Assembly (NCBI GenBank): GCA_036971715.1 | Contig: JAVHJL010000004.1 | Location: forward strand, 186,001-250,000 | Length of the DNA: 64,000 nt | Reading direction: 5' to 3' | From: Arthrobotrys musiformis | Taxonomy: Eukaryota; Ascomycota; Orbiliomycetes; Orbiliales; Orbiliaceae | Part shown: positions 12,472 to 24,491 of the stretch, piece by piece | Layout of the letters: each line of letters begins with the position of its first letter | Position numbering within the stretch: the first letter of the stretch is position 1 | Notes under the pieces: model-generated | Database searches by the model: none | What the model saw: the letters and a program-made list of their open reading frames with translations, nothing else | What the model was told of the DNA's origin: nothing | Translations under genes and position numbers: made by a program

Positions 12472-13670
12472 TCAAATGCAGGTATACTATATCGTTACGT
12501 TAGTGTGATATTATCTCCCGAGTAGGTTAGAAAATACTCACTCCGCCATCGACCATGATGTTTGATCCTGTTGTGTAGCTAGCAGCATCGCTAGCCAGGT
12601 AGAGAAAAGCGGCTTTGCACTCTCCCACAGTACCCTCGCGACTACAATTCATTATGCATAACATCAAGTAAGCAAGTTTGCTTGGTGCATTCGAGTGTAG
12701 AAGCGCGAATGATTATAAAAATTTAGAGAGCCGCTATAACCCCGGCGGTTTTTGTACTTACCCCATAGGTGTCAAGCTGGCCCAAGTGGCCCTTAGACTA
12801 TCTGGAACTTGACCGGTCATATCGGTCCCGATATATGCAGGACTGATCGCATTAACACGGGCAAATGGTGCCCACTCGACAGCTAGGCATTTAGCCATAT
12901 GGATCAGGGCTGCTTTAGTCATAGAGTATGGTGTCATGGCGGCTGGCATCAAAGTAGTCACGCCTGCTATACTGGTGGTGATTATGAAAGACCCTCGATC
13001 GAAGTTTTCTAGTTTTTTCCCGTCAATAGCTGTCCCATCAGCTTTCTGCCGCCTGAAATGGTTTCCGGCCACCTTAGCAGCATAGAACACGCTGTGTAGA
13101 TTGATGCCGAGAATTTCGTGGTAAAGCGAAGTCTCGACGTCAAGAATAGGCCCATATAGCCAAGGAATTCCAGCATTCGCCACGAAAATGTCTAGACGTC
13201 CGTTAAGATCTCTCACGGCTGTATCGATCGCTTCTTTCACCGCGGCCTCTTCAGTTATATTTACTTTGTACGCCTTGCCTGGTTCGTGTTAGTCAATCTT
13301 CTTGCTAAATTGAGGATTTGGGAGCCATGACGTACATATCACACCGTAAGTCTTTGAGACCTCGGCTGCCTTTTCTACAGCAGATTTATTTGTATTGTAC
13401 CACAGTGCAACATTCGCCCCAGCCTCGGCGAATGCTTCAACGACCGCAAACCCGATACCTGCATCGTGCACAAAATTCATGTTTCTTAGTTCATGCGGTA
13501 GCAATTGAATATGAACGGTTATGGTTACCCCCACCACCCCCTGTGACGATGGCTGAACGCCCTTTTAGAGACAAAAGGGAAAACACTCTGGTATCTGTCG
13601 AAGTTGGTTTGCTGGTGTTATCCGGGTTGAAAAAGCCATCTTTCTGGCCAGGAATCATAAGAGCGTCCAT
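12472..13670 (-). CDS. NADP(H)-type short-chain dehydrogenase/reductase
   Basis: Five exons, 298 aa: 13670-13529, 13458-13336, 13278-12762, 12641-12542, 12486-12472. The first intron falls inside the cofactor motif; after splicing it reads TGGGGGIG (residues 43-50). NAG (VANAGIP), the serine region (IITTSIAG) and the catalytic Y206-x3-K210 (PYSMTKAAL) are all present, and the protein ends VDGGYTCI. This is the classical SDR layout of the fungal mannitol/sorbose reductase branch, which reduces ketones or oxidises secondary alcohols. The last exon codes for only four residues. Within the putative cluster it is a candidate ketoreductase. A sugar-metabolic role cannot be excluded. Confidence 0.87.
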
Positions 13671-16285
13671 TTTATCGAGATTATTGCAATTGCGTGCCGA
13701 GAACACTCAATCGGTTGTTATCGGAGTGTAATAAATCTTAATTATTAGGGAAGGCCTTAAGGGAGGAAGAGAGGAAGGAGGCTACTGTATGCCAAAAATG
13801 CACCTCAAGGGAGAAAAAATGCCTGGTTAAATACTCGAGTTTATGTAACGGATCTGGGCTTTGTAGCAAATCAACACTTAGGGATTCTAAGGCCTTTGCA
13901 TCCGGTTTGGTATAGGGACTGATCGATCGAGAATAGTGTGAGAGTTTTTTCTAAGTTGTCATCCAAAAAAATAGATATAGACCCCAAACTAATTAAGTAT
14001 CTGCGTAATTAACCTCACGGCTGTAAATTCGGGGATCTGTGACACACCGATCCGAATTTCGAAATATTTTATTTGGAGCGTAAGGCGCTGTAAAAATCTT
14101 GCGCGACCTCTTTCGCTTCTTGACGCACATATCTAGGTCCTGATCGGTGTTTGGTGGCTACCATATTTTGGAAGTTTCGACTTTAAGGTTCGGAGTAGAC
14201 CTAGCGGCGCCGAGTTTCTGTGCGCTCCGTTAGCCGGTCCATGAATATATATATATCTTTTTTACCTGTAAAATATCCGCACCCGTCGATTCTTAGAGCA
14301 TTTATCGCTTCTAATAAACATAAACAGTGCTATAATTGTAATTATATATATCTATAATACTGGTCTATGCGTATACAGCAAAACCTGCATTATATGCATC
14401 TTCAATCAGCAAAGCTAGGCGTCGTGCTTCTCATTATTTGCAAGATAAGTTTATACCTAATAAATCAATAATTATATATATAGGAGACCCTATTGCAGAC
14501 GCCTCGCAGGGCCCGAGGGGAAATATCGGTTCGGGGTATCGTGTTTTGTATAATTCCTACTGCTTGGAATTAAGCCGCTTAGAAGCCCATGCATGGCCGT
14601 GCCCTTTTTCTGGAAGTTAATCTCAGCTTCGCTTAATTCCAAGCGAAGACGCTTGGATGTCTGTACGTCTGTATGTATGTGAATATTTGTATACAGTTGC
14701 CGGGCCGCCTCAAAAGACCCGCATCAGGCCGGAATTTGAGACGAATTCCCGCATCTGGACAGGGGGGCTCCTGCAGCTTCGGCGCCGGCCCGAATAAGGA
14801 GTAATATTCGAGTTCGGTGCTCGATTGGCGAACTTAATGGCACACCAGCTCATCCCGAGTGTTTCTAAGCCGGAAGGAGTAATCTTTGCGAGTCGACAAC
14901 CTTTCCGACTCTAGACCACTGGACCAGCCTTCTAGAATTCTAGCTTTGCGCAACATTGTGCATGCCTTTGCACAACGTTGCAAGGGCCCGGCAATCCTTA
15001 GCCGTAGGCTTGTCCCGTGGGCGTGGGGTGCGATTGATCCCACCTGTCGGCGGTTTAGTGGTCAAGCCTTTTCTCATCTCGCTAGTCGAAAAACGGCGCC
15101 GATTCGTAGAACCTAGCCAAGGGCCTACGGAGTCTCGTGACGCCCGTTCGGAGATCGGCAGCGCGATTGTAAGTACAATACTAATTGTAATTCGCCCGCT
15201 TGAATGTCGATGGTAAGCCAGCTTATCAAATCAATGGTAAGGAAGTACCTCACTTTAACTTTGGGCAGTCGGGTGCGCGATCGAATCCACACCAACACAG
15301 TAAATACTTACCCAATACAAGCCTGTGTCGCTCTGTATCGAGATGGCTGCCAACACCAACATTACAAACTTGAGCTAGATCTAGCTTAGGATTCTAAGAG
15401 CGTTCGAGAGTCTGGCGCAGAGGTACAGCGTTCGGCTTCGAGACTAGTGTCGAAGTAAACAAAGTTTAATTCGCCGAAAATATGAACCCACGGATTAATT
15501 TAGGACGTACCAAGGCTTCCTTGGTTGTCGTCGTTAGTCTGTGTGCAGAGTAAGTATGGAATTATTTGCCGAAACTTACTTGGCAAGGTCTTAAAACATT
15601 GCGCTAGAGCATCTAAGTAGAATGTTTCCGTTTAGTGCGCCGCGCGGGGCCCTCGAGTGGTGGTTTCGGCAACATGCTACGACTCCAGATATTTTTTTGC
15701 ATACCAGCACATGTAAATGCGTGCGCAGCCGTCTCTCGGCCCCGATGACCACCAGTGAATCGCGGTTGGAGATCGCCGATTCAGTTGCCTCGTGATAAAT
15801 ATTTGGCTAGCGCATACGAGATTGAGCCCGTTTCGGCAAACGGAATCTAGGGTAGCCCTTTCGGTTTGGTGGTGGCTACAACGCTCGGAATCTGTGGAAG
15901 ATACGTCGTCATCCAGCGTCCTGATCAGCTGAGGACTATGGATCTAGGGTAGGTTGTAATTGTTAACATGTTATTGACATATAAGGGTATACGCGACATA
16001 TCGTCAACAACAACCCGGTTTGAATGAGGGCCAAACGTTCAGTTTGTTGGGAGGGGTTCGAGGAATATCGTCGGTGGAGCATCGGTTTTAAATATTAAAT
16101 TTCAGTACATATGGGTGTACGTATGTTGCATGGTCTTGTCTTGTATGTGAATTGGAAGACCCACTACATCAACCAGCTGCTCAACTAATAACGTCATTAA
16201 TATAACTGGCACTGCTTTTGATTCGTAAGGTAGTTGCATGCATTTAATATGTATGTACGTACGTAGCTTCTGAGTTAGTCTGGTT
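13671..16285. other. Gene-poor AT-rich spacer, 2.6 kb
   Basis: Many TATATA stretches (for example 14240-14260 and 14340-14360) and no frame with family signatures. Possibly decayed repeat DNA; no terminal repeats or transposase remnant found by eye. Confidence 0.5.
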
Positions 16286-16997
16286 CTATATAGGCATAGT
16301 AAATTTCCCAGAAGTTGGCCAGATCGTTTCCCCTTCAGGTACCGAGGTTGCGCCTGCATTCAAAATTATGCATGTATATGCATAGAAACCAATATAATGA
16401 ATCAGGGCTCCCAGACCCTCTTTTCCAAATGCCTTCTCGCCTCTATCCCACAGACTCTCTGAAAGCTGTCCCTTTTTGAAAGAACCCCCCGCCCCGACCA
16501 ATTCTCTCGCCATTTGCCAGGAGAGAACCTCTTCCTCAGTACCTTCTGAAGGTGGCCTTCCTTCTAAGATATCTCGAATTTGGGTATCAGGTATTCCCAC
16601 CTTCTTTGCAACTCTAGCGTGGCTATAAAGCTCATACTGAGCCCCAAAGTGCTCCCCAACCGCCAGAATCGCAATCTCGCGGCATTTCAACGGAAAGCTT
16701 GGGATGTTTCCTAGGGCTTTATAATTTCCCGCGTAACCACTTACTACTGACAATGGAAGGTAGAGAAAGTGCGTGAAAAGGCCGACCAGGGCACCATTAT
16801 CGTCGCAAGTAGTGAACCTGAGATTTGAGTTTCCTTTAGGATCAATATTATGAGGCATATAGGAAAATAGGGTCGTATGTTTGAGAAACATACGTATCTT
16901 GGAAGTGGAGTAAAATCCGGTCAACTAAGAGTTCGTGAATTGGCTTTTGCTCCGGAGTGAGAGCCGCCGGGCTGACAGGCGGGAATCGGTCTGACAT
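16286..16997 (-). CDS. Carboxymuconolactone decarboxylase-like protein
   Basis: Two exons, 16997-16894 and 16817-16286, giving 211 aa. The first exon starts MSDRFPPVSPAALTPEQ. The junction restores FQDTFTTCDDNGALVGLF, the entry to the all-helical CMD/AhpD-like fold. The core helix is CREIAILAVGEHFGAQYE, followed by SHARVAKKVGIP. The bacterial namesake decarboxylates carboxymuconolactone. Fungal homologues next to biosynthetic genes act in varied ways or are uncharacterised, and this one lacks the CxxC pair of the peroxidase AhpD. It lies between the SDR and the hydrolase, so a tailoring role in the same pathway is possible. Confidence 0.82.
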
Positions 16998-18208
16998 TGT
17001 GCAACCCTGGGCTTTGTGTAATTAAGAAAGCTCGCGCGGCAATGTCACTGCATCTGCGTGTCGCAGGTTATTGTATGACCAATTTGATGAATTGTTGAAT
17101 CGACGGAATCAATGAGAACTTCTGCATACGTGGGGTAGAGCTGTGACTATTTATGTGATATCTCTCGGATGCCCAGGTTGTTTCCAAAAAAGCGATCAAT
17201 AATATTGGTCTAGCAATTGATCCCTAACATCGTCCCAAGATCGATAACTGGTAATGGGCCGGGTCATGGGCCGAATTCGCGAAACCGACTCTAGGCACTG
17301 TAGCTTAGCCTTGAGGAGCTTCCTAGCCCAAATTGTGCAAGGATTCAAGGAGACAAACTATAAGCGTCTGCTAGCAGCTGTGGGTCATAATAATGGAAAT
17401 CTGATGCGGAGAACTTGGAAATCAATTTGCAATGGAGCCCCACTAGTCGGAATTAAATTCATGAATTCAAGCGACACGACGAGCTATAAGGTTCAAGATG
17501 CCATGGTGTGTAGCTTGAACTCATAAAACGCAGCCAGGAGGATAACGCAGATTGCTACTGCAAGCGGATCGTAGACGCCATCTCCTTTTCAAGGCTTAAG
17601 GGTAAATTCACCCCATCACGACCTCTTTATAGCCAAACTCGAGGAGGCCGGTAACATGGCATCTTCAACTTCGGATTTCTGCCTTGGAATGGACCTCACA
17701 AGTCTGCTAGTGGGGCAAAGTCAAACCAACCCCACAACTCACCCTAATGTCGTCCAGCTGTGAAGAGTCTGCTCTGACCCTAGCATGCAGCCCCAAACGC
17801 CCCACGCCGCGGTTTTACGGTGACTTCCTTGGTACTGGGTGCCAAAGTACTAGTATCGCCACTAGGTTCCTCTTTGGCATAGTCATGAACTCGTATGTAT
17901 GGCTATCTGGCGCATGCGTGTCGCAAATACCTAGATGGGTGTTGAAAATTGGACGTTAGAATATACTTTAATATATCAATGATAGCTAGAAGTATCAAAC
18001 TACGACATCCCGAGGCCCCTGTCTAGGTTACGTTCTCGAACTCCTTCGTTTGATTGTCGCTCGAGCGCTCGCCGCTGGTATATATTGAATTATATTCCAA
18101 ACATCGAATCCTGGTTTCCTTTATAAACTCAACCATTCTTCCCCATTTATACAATTCAAAACCCCATAAGTTTTTGGTTACCCACTGAGCAGAATCTCGG
18201 AGATAGCT
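16998..18208. other. Divergent promoter region of the CMD and FSH1 genes
   Basis: 1.2 kb between the CMD start (minus) and the hydrolase start (plus), so it serves both genes. A 90-codon frame at 17254 has no family signature. No copy of the GTCTG-N4-CGAGAC element is seen. Confidence 0.5.
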
Positions 18209-19147
18209 ATGCATTTCCTGTGCCTCCATGGAATGGGGACGAACAATAAGGTACTCATAAGATGTTGATCCCTGATATTGGTTTCCTCTTGGAATACTGG
18301 GAGATAATCATAGAATTTGGCTAAACATGAATAGGTTCTAGAGACCCAAACCGGTATGATGATATCATGATCCAGAATGCAGTTTGTGGGCGAGGTCATA
18401 GTCCTAACGTGATGGTCGAGATAAGCGGCGATACGGGCTGAACTTGGTGATGAGCACACATATGATTTTGTGGAAGGGACTCTACCATGGCCGAAAGCAC
18501 CAGGTAGGCAACACTCCTTCCCTCGAAGAAAAGTTCCTTACAGGTTTAAATTTTTTGGATAAAATTTTAATGAATATATATTCGAATGTGATTTGCCTAT
18601 AGATCTTGGGCTTTTATTTTCTGATGACGACGATTACTTCTCGTACTTTGACCCTTCAGATACAGGTAGTCTTCACCGTGCGATATTGGACCTGAGACGT
18701 TATATTCAAGTGGAGGGTCCTTTTGATGGGATTCTCGCATTTTCTCAAGGCGCCACTCTCGCCTCGACCCTACTCCTCGCTGAACAGGGGGAACTAGACA
18801 GGTACCAAGAAGGGAACTACTCCAGTGCGTTCAAATGTGCAATATTCTTGGCAGCGGGCTATGCGTGGAGTTTTCCTGCTCTCAAAGATAACAAATGGGC
18901 TCGGGTGGACGAAACTTCTGGTTTGCGAATACAGATACCAACAGCCCATGTGTGGGCCCACAACGACCATTTAGGTCCCGATGTTGGGACCACCGTTGCG
19001 GCCCTTTGTGTTCCAGCTACGCGGCACACTTACATCCATGACGAAGGGCACACTGTACCAGGTAGAAGGTCACCAGAGAAGCTAAATTCCGCTTTGAAAA
19101 TAGTTCGTCGGGTCATTTGGGAGGGTAGTTTGGCAGTGGAAGGGTAG
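18209..19147 (+). CDS. FSH1-family serine hydrolase (candidate polyketide thiohydrolase)
   Basis: Four exons, 227 aa: 18209-18250, 18335-18353, 18426-18503, 18603-19147. It starts MHFLCLHGMGTNNK, the typical FSH1 N-terminus, continues through a 19-nt exon (VLETQT) and then ELGDEHTYDFVEGTLPWP. An alpha/beta-hydrolase triad is visible: Ser94 in AFSQG, Asp168 in HNDHLGPD and His196 in DEGHTVPG. LovG of the lovastatin pathway belongs to this family and hydrolyses the product from its HR-PKS. The PKS at 31650 lacks a release domain, so this gene is the natural candidate for off-loading, although it lies 12.5 kb away. Without splicing, frame 1 would hit stops just upstream of 18426; these are intronic. 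Confidence 0.87.
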
Positions 19148-19770
19148 GTGGCGCTCAATGGCGCTCGATAGCGCGCCCAGCCTTTCTTTCCGACAGGGTT
19201 ATGAGCGTACTCGTCGCCAACGGACAGTTAACAGATATGGGGAACGGCTCTTGCCATTGGGAAATATTTCTTGCATTACTTGGTATCACGATGTAACTAG
19301 GTACAAGCTAGCGAATTTAAGCCTCTGATTGGCCCTTATAAAACCTGCCCCCCCCGAGGAGGGGAAAAGAAAAAAAAAACACAAAAAACACAAAAAGAAC
19401 AAAAAGAACAAAAGCAAAAAACAGAACAAAAAAAAGGAGCGTTTTTGTGCACGATTTTGTGGCGGTATCATGAGATTGGGCGCTCGAGGTTGTAGCTCCA
19501 CGGAAATAGGAGATTCAAAGTTCCTAGAAGATAGTATGTGTACAGGTGCAGAAAACAGAAACTAACGGGGTATATTAAAGTAGCTAGATGTGAAAAGAAT
19601 TCTCCGAACCGAGCAAAAAGGTTGCACATGCGCAGCAAAACAATATGCTAATGGCGAAAGCGCCTCAATTTTATGCTGAGACAGTGCTTGAGGAAGAGTT
19701 AGACATCGGGCGCCTAGAATCAAGACGCCTTGTACGAAAAAAGAGTCCCCAGCGGGCTTTTACACCCAGC
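19148..19770. other. Intergenic with A-rich low-complexity tract
   Basis: 623 bases between two convergent genes. Apart from the A-rich tract at 19363-19435, nothing is recognisable. Confidence 0.5.
19363..19435. repeat. A-rich low-complexity tract
   Basis: Irregular CAAAAA/GAAAAA units of about 73 nt, preceded by a short C/G-rich stretch (CCCCCCCGAGGAGGGG). Confidence 0.85.
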
Positions 19771-21804
19771 TTAGTTTAGATATCGAGAATGTTTAGGGGG
19801 TGGAGAATCCGGCCTCCCACCATTCGCAGCAGGGTTTCGCTGGAAAATGCAATATATATCGAATGGTGCCCTTGAACCAACGTTAGACATAAGCCACGCT
19901 TGTAACTCCCGATCGCTTGAAATCGGCATTCGCAGTTTTGCTGTCCCATCTTCACTTTTTAGTGTCCCTAGGATTCTACGAAGGGAGCTATTCGTGTCGA
20001 GGGCCACCATGGCTAACTGAATGTCTGCCATCTTTGCGGAGTGGGTATTCAAACGGCCCAGGGACGCGATTAGGTTCGGATCTGGCTCATATGGATAAGC
20101 AGTGTCGAGGGAGTTAGAGGCGAAATTAGGGTCGTCGTCGGGGTAAAAACGAAGGTAGCGGACGGGTAAATCCTGGCCTTTTGGTATTGAGATTGTAGGG
20201 TCCGTGGGGGCTTCACCCGCTCACATAGTTCCGGGTTAGCCGTTGTTCCATAGTATACACTGGGCTTTTAGAGATAATGCCTACTGGTTTGGTTGGATTT
20301 CATCCTTTGGTCAAATTTACCCCCTTCTATGCGCCCCCCCTCGTCTCTTTTGAGCCGCGCCGAGATCATACCATTGGCGTCCATTTCGATGATCCCATCG
20401 ATGTACGCCTCTATGTAGGCGGACTTCATTCCGTCTTTTCTCTTTTTAAAAACATCAAGGATAACCGTTTTTGCTGCGTCTACAATAGCGTTGACATCAT
20501 TATTCTCCCCAACAGTTGATGAAAACCCATTCTTTATCCATTCGTCAATCTTTGCAGACGAGTGGGTAACTCCGAACCAAGGAAGTCGGAAGGCGGATTT
20601 CAGAAAGCCTTTCTGTTCGCTTTCTGACATCTCGTTCCAACCCCGCCATTTAAAGGTGCCGTGTATGACATTCAGTCGTCGTCCATTACTGTCAACGTCA
20701 GAATCCTTGTATTTTGTACTCTTTGTAAATGCTTCCAGAGATACGAAGGCTGTCCCATGAAACAGATTTGTTAGAATGATATTCTATTGTAGTTATAGAC
20801 GCCGAACATACCAACTGCCATGCTAGCAATATCCTTGCGCCAGTTGCTGTATATTCTTTGCCAACCTGCTCCATCACCGCTGCAGTTTTCTTCGTTGTCA
20901 TTGTCACCCCTTCCGTCAGAATGACTAAATCCTAATGTCTCCTTAATATCTCTCATCGAAATATATCTCGCTAAAAAATAATTAGAAGGTTTACGAGAGT
21001 CATTATCAATGTCCAGGACATACGTTTCTTTGTCATGGAAGTACCCGCCCCATCATCTTCCTTATTTGGTGCTGTTTTTCGTTTTATTTGTCTCCGTTCA
21101 CTACCCCCGCTACCACGGCGTCCTTTACCGGCGATTTCTTGGAGGCTTTTGGTATCAGTATCCTCCTGGTCAATGGTTGGCTCCGTGCTAGTGATTAGGC
21201 CGCTAGGTCGCAACGTGACATGGACCTGGTCATAAAAACCAGGGGTTTCTACCATAACCTCGCGACGATTGGGCTCTATCTCTGTATATTGGGCATTGTT
21301 GTGTGATTGAATGACCTTGGCGTAGCCGTTTAGTGAAGGGTCCATGTCTATTTCCAAGACCGCATTCATCCAGTCACACAAATAAGTTGACTGTGTTTTA
21401 ACTTTTTGTAGCTGGTCCCAGAGAGACTCGTCAACTGACTGACGATGGAGACTTTCAGGAGGAGCACTATGAACCACTTGGTCCAGACTGCTAGAGCTAT
21501 CGGTGCGTTCCAAAAACGAAAATTGTAGAGGCGATGCCGATATCTGTGAGGAAGGGGAGTAAAGCGGTAAATTCTCCTGAAAGGCATCATTGATGAAATT
21601 CCCGAAGGTAAAATCGGTCACCATTGGGCTCAGGGCCTCTTGGAACCGTGGCGATGGCGCGTAGTTCCCAACTGTTTCGCTGGGGCTATTTGAAAAAATA
21701 TGGCTTGACACAGAATTCCTGTGAGCATTAGAAGTTGTATCGTCACCGTAAAAGTTATCCATACTTCCCCAGAAGTGGAGAGGTTCGCTGGAAACTTCTT
21801 CCAT
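19771..21804 (-). CDS. Unrecognised 605-aa protein
   Basis: Four exons, 21804-21024, 20970-20812, 20749-20321 and 20219-19771, join to an open frame of 605 aa with good splice signals (GTATGT donors, and CTAAC before the last acceptor). I recognise no domain. Residues 1-130 are Ser/Pro/Asn-rich and probably disordered. About residues 225-265 are highly basic, with GKGRRGSGG and RRQIKRK, and could act as a nuclear localisation signal. The next part is more ordered (GWQRIYSNWRKDIASMAV; FKWRGWNEMSESEQKGFL; KSAYIEAYIDGIIEMDANG), and the C-terminal ~150 residues include LPVRYLRFYPDDDPN. It has no Zn2Cys6 cluster, bZIP or C2H2 finger. Its position beside pathway genes and the basic region make a regulatory role conceivable, no more. 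Confidence 0.65.
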
Positions 21805-24491
21805 TAAACTATCAAGCCTGCTCAGCGCTGCTTAGGGCTTGTCTCGTAAAGCAGACGCCTCGCTCGAGACTACAAGGTCGGGGGGATTAGAAGACTGATC
21901 CAATGTATTTTGTTAGAGTAAATAGGGATAATGCTATGAGCGGAAAGCGACCTTCGCTGATGAACGTACTAGAGGTTTCGAAAGAAATCTGCCGATATAT
22001 ATCCCGAGCCAATCGTTGGTTGTGCTTAAATAGCTGTTGGAGTTTTTTACACTCTTGCCTGAGAGGCGTCCAAACCGTTAACTCTAAATATAAAGTACTG
22101 AGTGGAAGGTGGATCGGAAGTTTTTTGATTCCGTATGCTCCCCTTCACGAGGTAGCGGCTGCGGTATAATCCCACCCGACTTGAGAATGTGTGGGAGGTA
22201 TATGAACCGTAACCGATTGTAATGATATGTTGAATTTGAAGAGTTAGAGTAGAGATATTCAATTTTTTTTTCCGTAACGAGAGGCTCCTATATATCCGTC
22301 CTGACCTTTGTCAAATCACGGAGACGTTGCCTATAGCTAGGAGCAATATAAAGACGTCAAGACGTGAAGGCTGCATGAATTGTATGCATACCTGATATGC
22401 ATATTCTTAGGTATGCATGTACGTATAGCGGCAACTCGAGCTCAGTCGCAAAAGTTGGCTGAATGATGTCCCTACAAGGTTACAGCCAATGAAATATCTC
22501 GGTTCGGCAAACGGCCATAGCAAACTACTTCTGGGTTCTCGACGCCCGGGATATGTACATATATGTAATGAAAGCGCATCAGCATACTAATAAAATAATA
22601 AACTGCAAAGAAAAGTGTCCTGAACTTTACAGTTACACATCTATATCAGAGTACGCGATAGATTGTGCTTCGATTTGAAAAGCCGTGCAGTCGCTAGCTA
22701 GGTTCTATTATCCTTAGCTCCTTACTATGAGGCCAATCCTTCGATGTCGATGGCGTAACCCGCTTCGCTATAGCATTCTGTTTATGCTTCCAGCAGGAGT
22801 ATCTATTTCTCCTTCCGTGGGTATTAAATTCACCTGCGGTGTATCAGTACATACTTTAGAACAGTGGTTCAAGCTAGTTCGCGAACCTTCGAACTTTGAT
22901 TCATATGATCATTGCTAAATCTAATCCTCTAATTTGTAAGCTAGAGTAAAAAGGGCTAGTGAATGCAAGTCTGGCAGCGAATGCCGTGCTAAACTGACGA
23001 TGCCGGTTCGGATGTACGCACAACGGTATTGGTGAGAAAATAGAATTCTTGAGTTGCCCCGCCCTCTTGGTAATAGCCTTTCTGGCTAGGTGGATCGCCC
23101 TAATTCCTAGCTTTGAATCAGAACTACTAAAAAAGCCTCCGGCTAGAGCTATTTCAAAAGTCAGGGATAGGCATATACGCTAAATCCAGCGGAGTTGTTC
23201 CACGGTGTATCAAAATCTAAGTTAGGTATGCTTACGCTGACGTTTTTTATTGAGTGGATACTGTTCGTGGGCTTTGTCTTCGAAGTACTGTGCACGCTAC
23301 GTGGTATTGAAAATTGGAGGTCAATTGAAGAGCGGGATTCTTGGCTGGGCTGGGTTGGTGGGGCTGGGCTGGGCTGGACCTGTGCCTGTGTACCCTTTGC
23401 AGACTTGAGAATTTGCTAAATCAATAATGTGCGGTAATATAGTTGTGTGGCAGGAAACTATAGATGTGCGGCAGTATCGATGTGCGGCAATTGCAATACG
23501 CCTAAGCTTGTGTCGTGGTGTTGCGCATATCCCCCCAATGTGGTACGTAATAGAGATGTGCCCCAATATATCACTATGCAGCTGTAAAGGTGCTTAGTGA
23601 GACCAAGCTAACGACTTAATTGCCAAATTTCGGACTGTGTCCAACTAAAGAAAAAAAAAAAAAAAAAAGAGGAATTGCTTTGTTGAGGTCGGCTCGGCTC
23701 GGCTCGATAGAGGGTTTTTGTTTAGTGTGATAAGGGGCATTCGGTCCTGAAACATTTGCTACAGGCGATTTAACTCTCGTGGACTAGTCTTGACCAGATA
23801 AGGAGCCAAGTTTGCTATAGGCCAGCGACGCGACGCGATACGCCCCGCTGGTCAACATACTAGCGATGCAGACATATTTCATAGCGTCTCGAAATCAGGC
23901 GCCGGCCGATTGAACCTGCCTTAACAGAATCTTCCGGAAAGCGTACGGGAAAGTTAAAAAAATAGTCTGCGAATGAAGACTCTATTAGTCTGATAGAGAA
24001 ACTCAGAAACGTGTATTTGGGTTACGGATACATGGAGGTACCTGAATGAGAGGAGCGAGTTAATGCGATGAAGAATGGAACAGCCATCTAGCAGGTCTGG
24101 CTATGTCATAACTATATTTTTGTTTATAACTTTACATTTCCGTATATAAACTGGTCGTAAGTGTTAGCATGGCATACCTATATACACTCCTATAGATCCA
24201 TGGCCCGCTAGACTAGCTCTTTGGCTTTATGTTTAGTCGTAGATACTGATTTGATTCATACGTCGAAGAGCCTACCATACATCGCCGCATTTCCCTTTTG
24301 CGTAACCTACTCTTGTTCTCAATCGAAACAACCTAGGTATTTTGGTTCCCTAAATACTTAAACATCGGCTGAAGGACCCAATTATAACAATCCGACGAGG
24401 TCCCGGCAAGTAAAAGCACCAGAAATTATAAGCCCAGAAACTTAGAAATCCGACCAAGAACATACCTTAGTCAGCGGTGCTCGGTCGCAAA
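21805..24491. other. Spacer and divergent promoter of the 605-aa and ThDP genes
   Basis: 2.7 kb. Holds a CTGGG-type repeat (23343-23378), an 18-nt poly-A (23651-23668) followed by GGCTC repeats, and at 23885 a one-mismatch copy of the GTCTG-N4-CGAGAC element on the minus strand, about 600 bp upstream of the ThDP gene. No gene recognised. Confidence 0.5.
23343..23378. repeat. CTGGG-type short tandem repeat
   Basis: Imperfect GGCTGGGCTGG units over about 36 nt. Confidence 0.75.

Noticed and set aside
18418..18426. Apparent nonsense codons in the FSH1 gene
   Set aside because: They lie in the intron 18354-18425; the acceptor after GATAAG restores the frame with the 19-nt exon.
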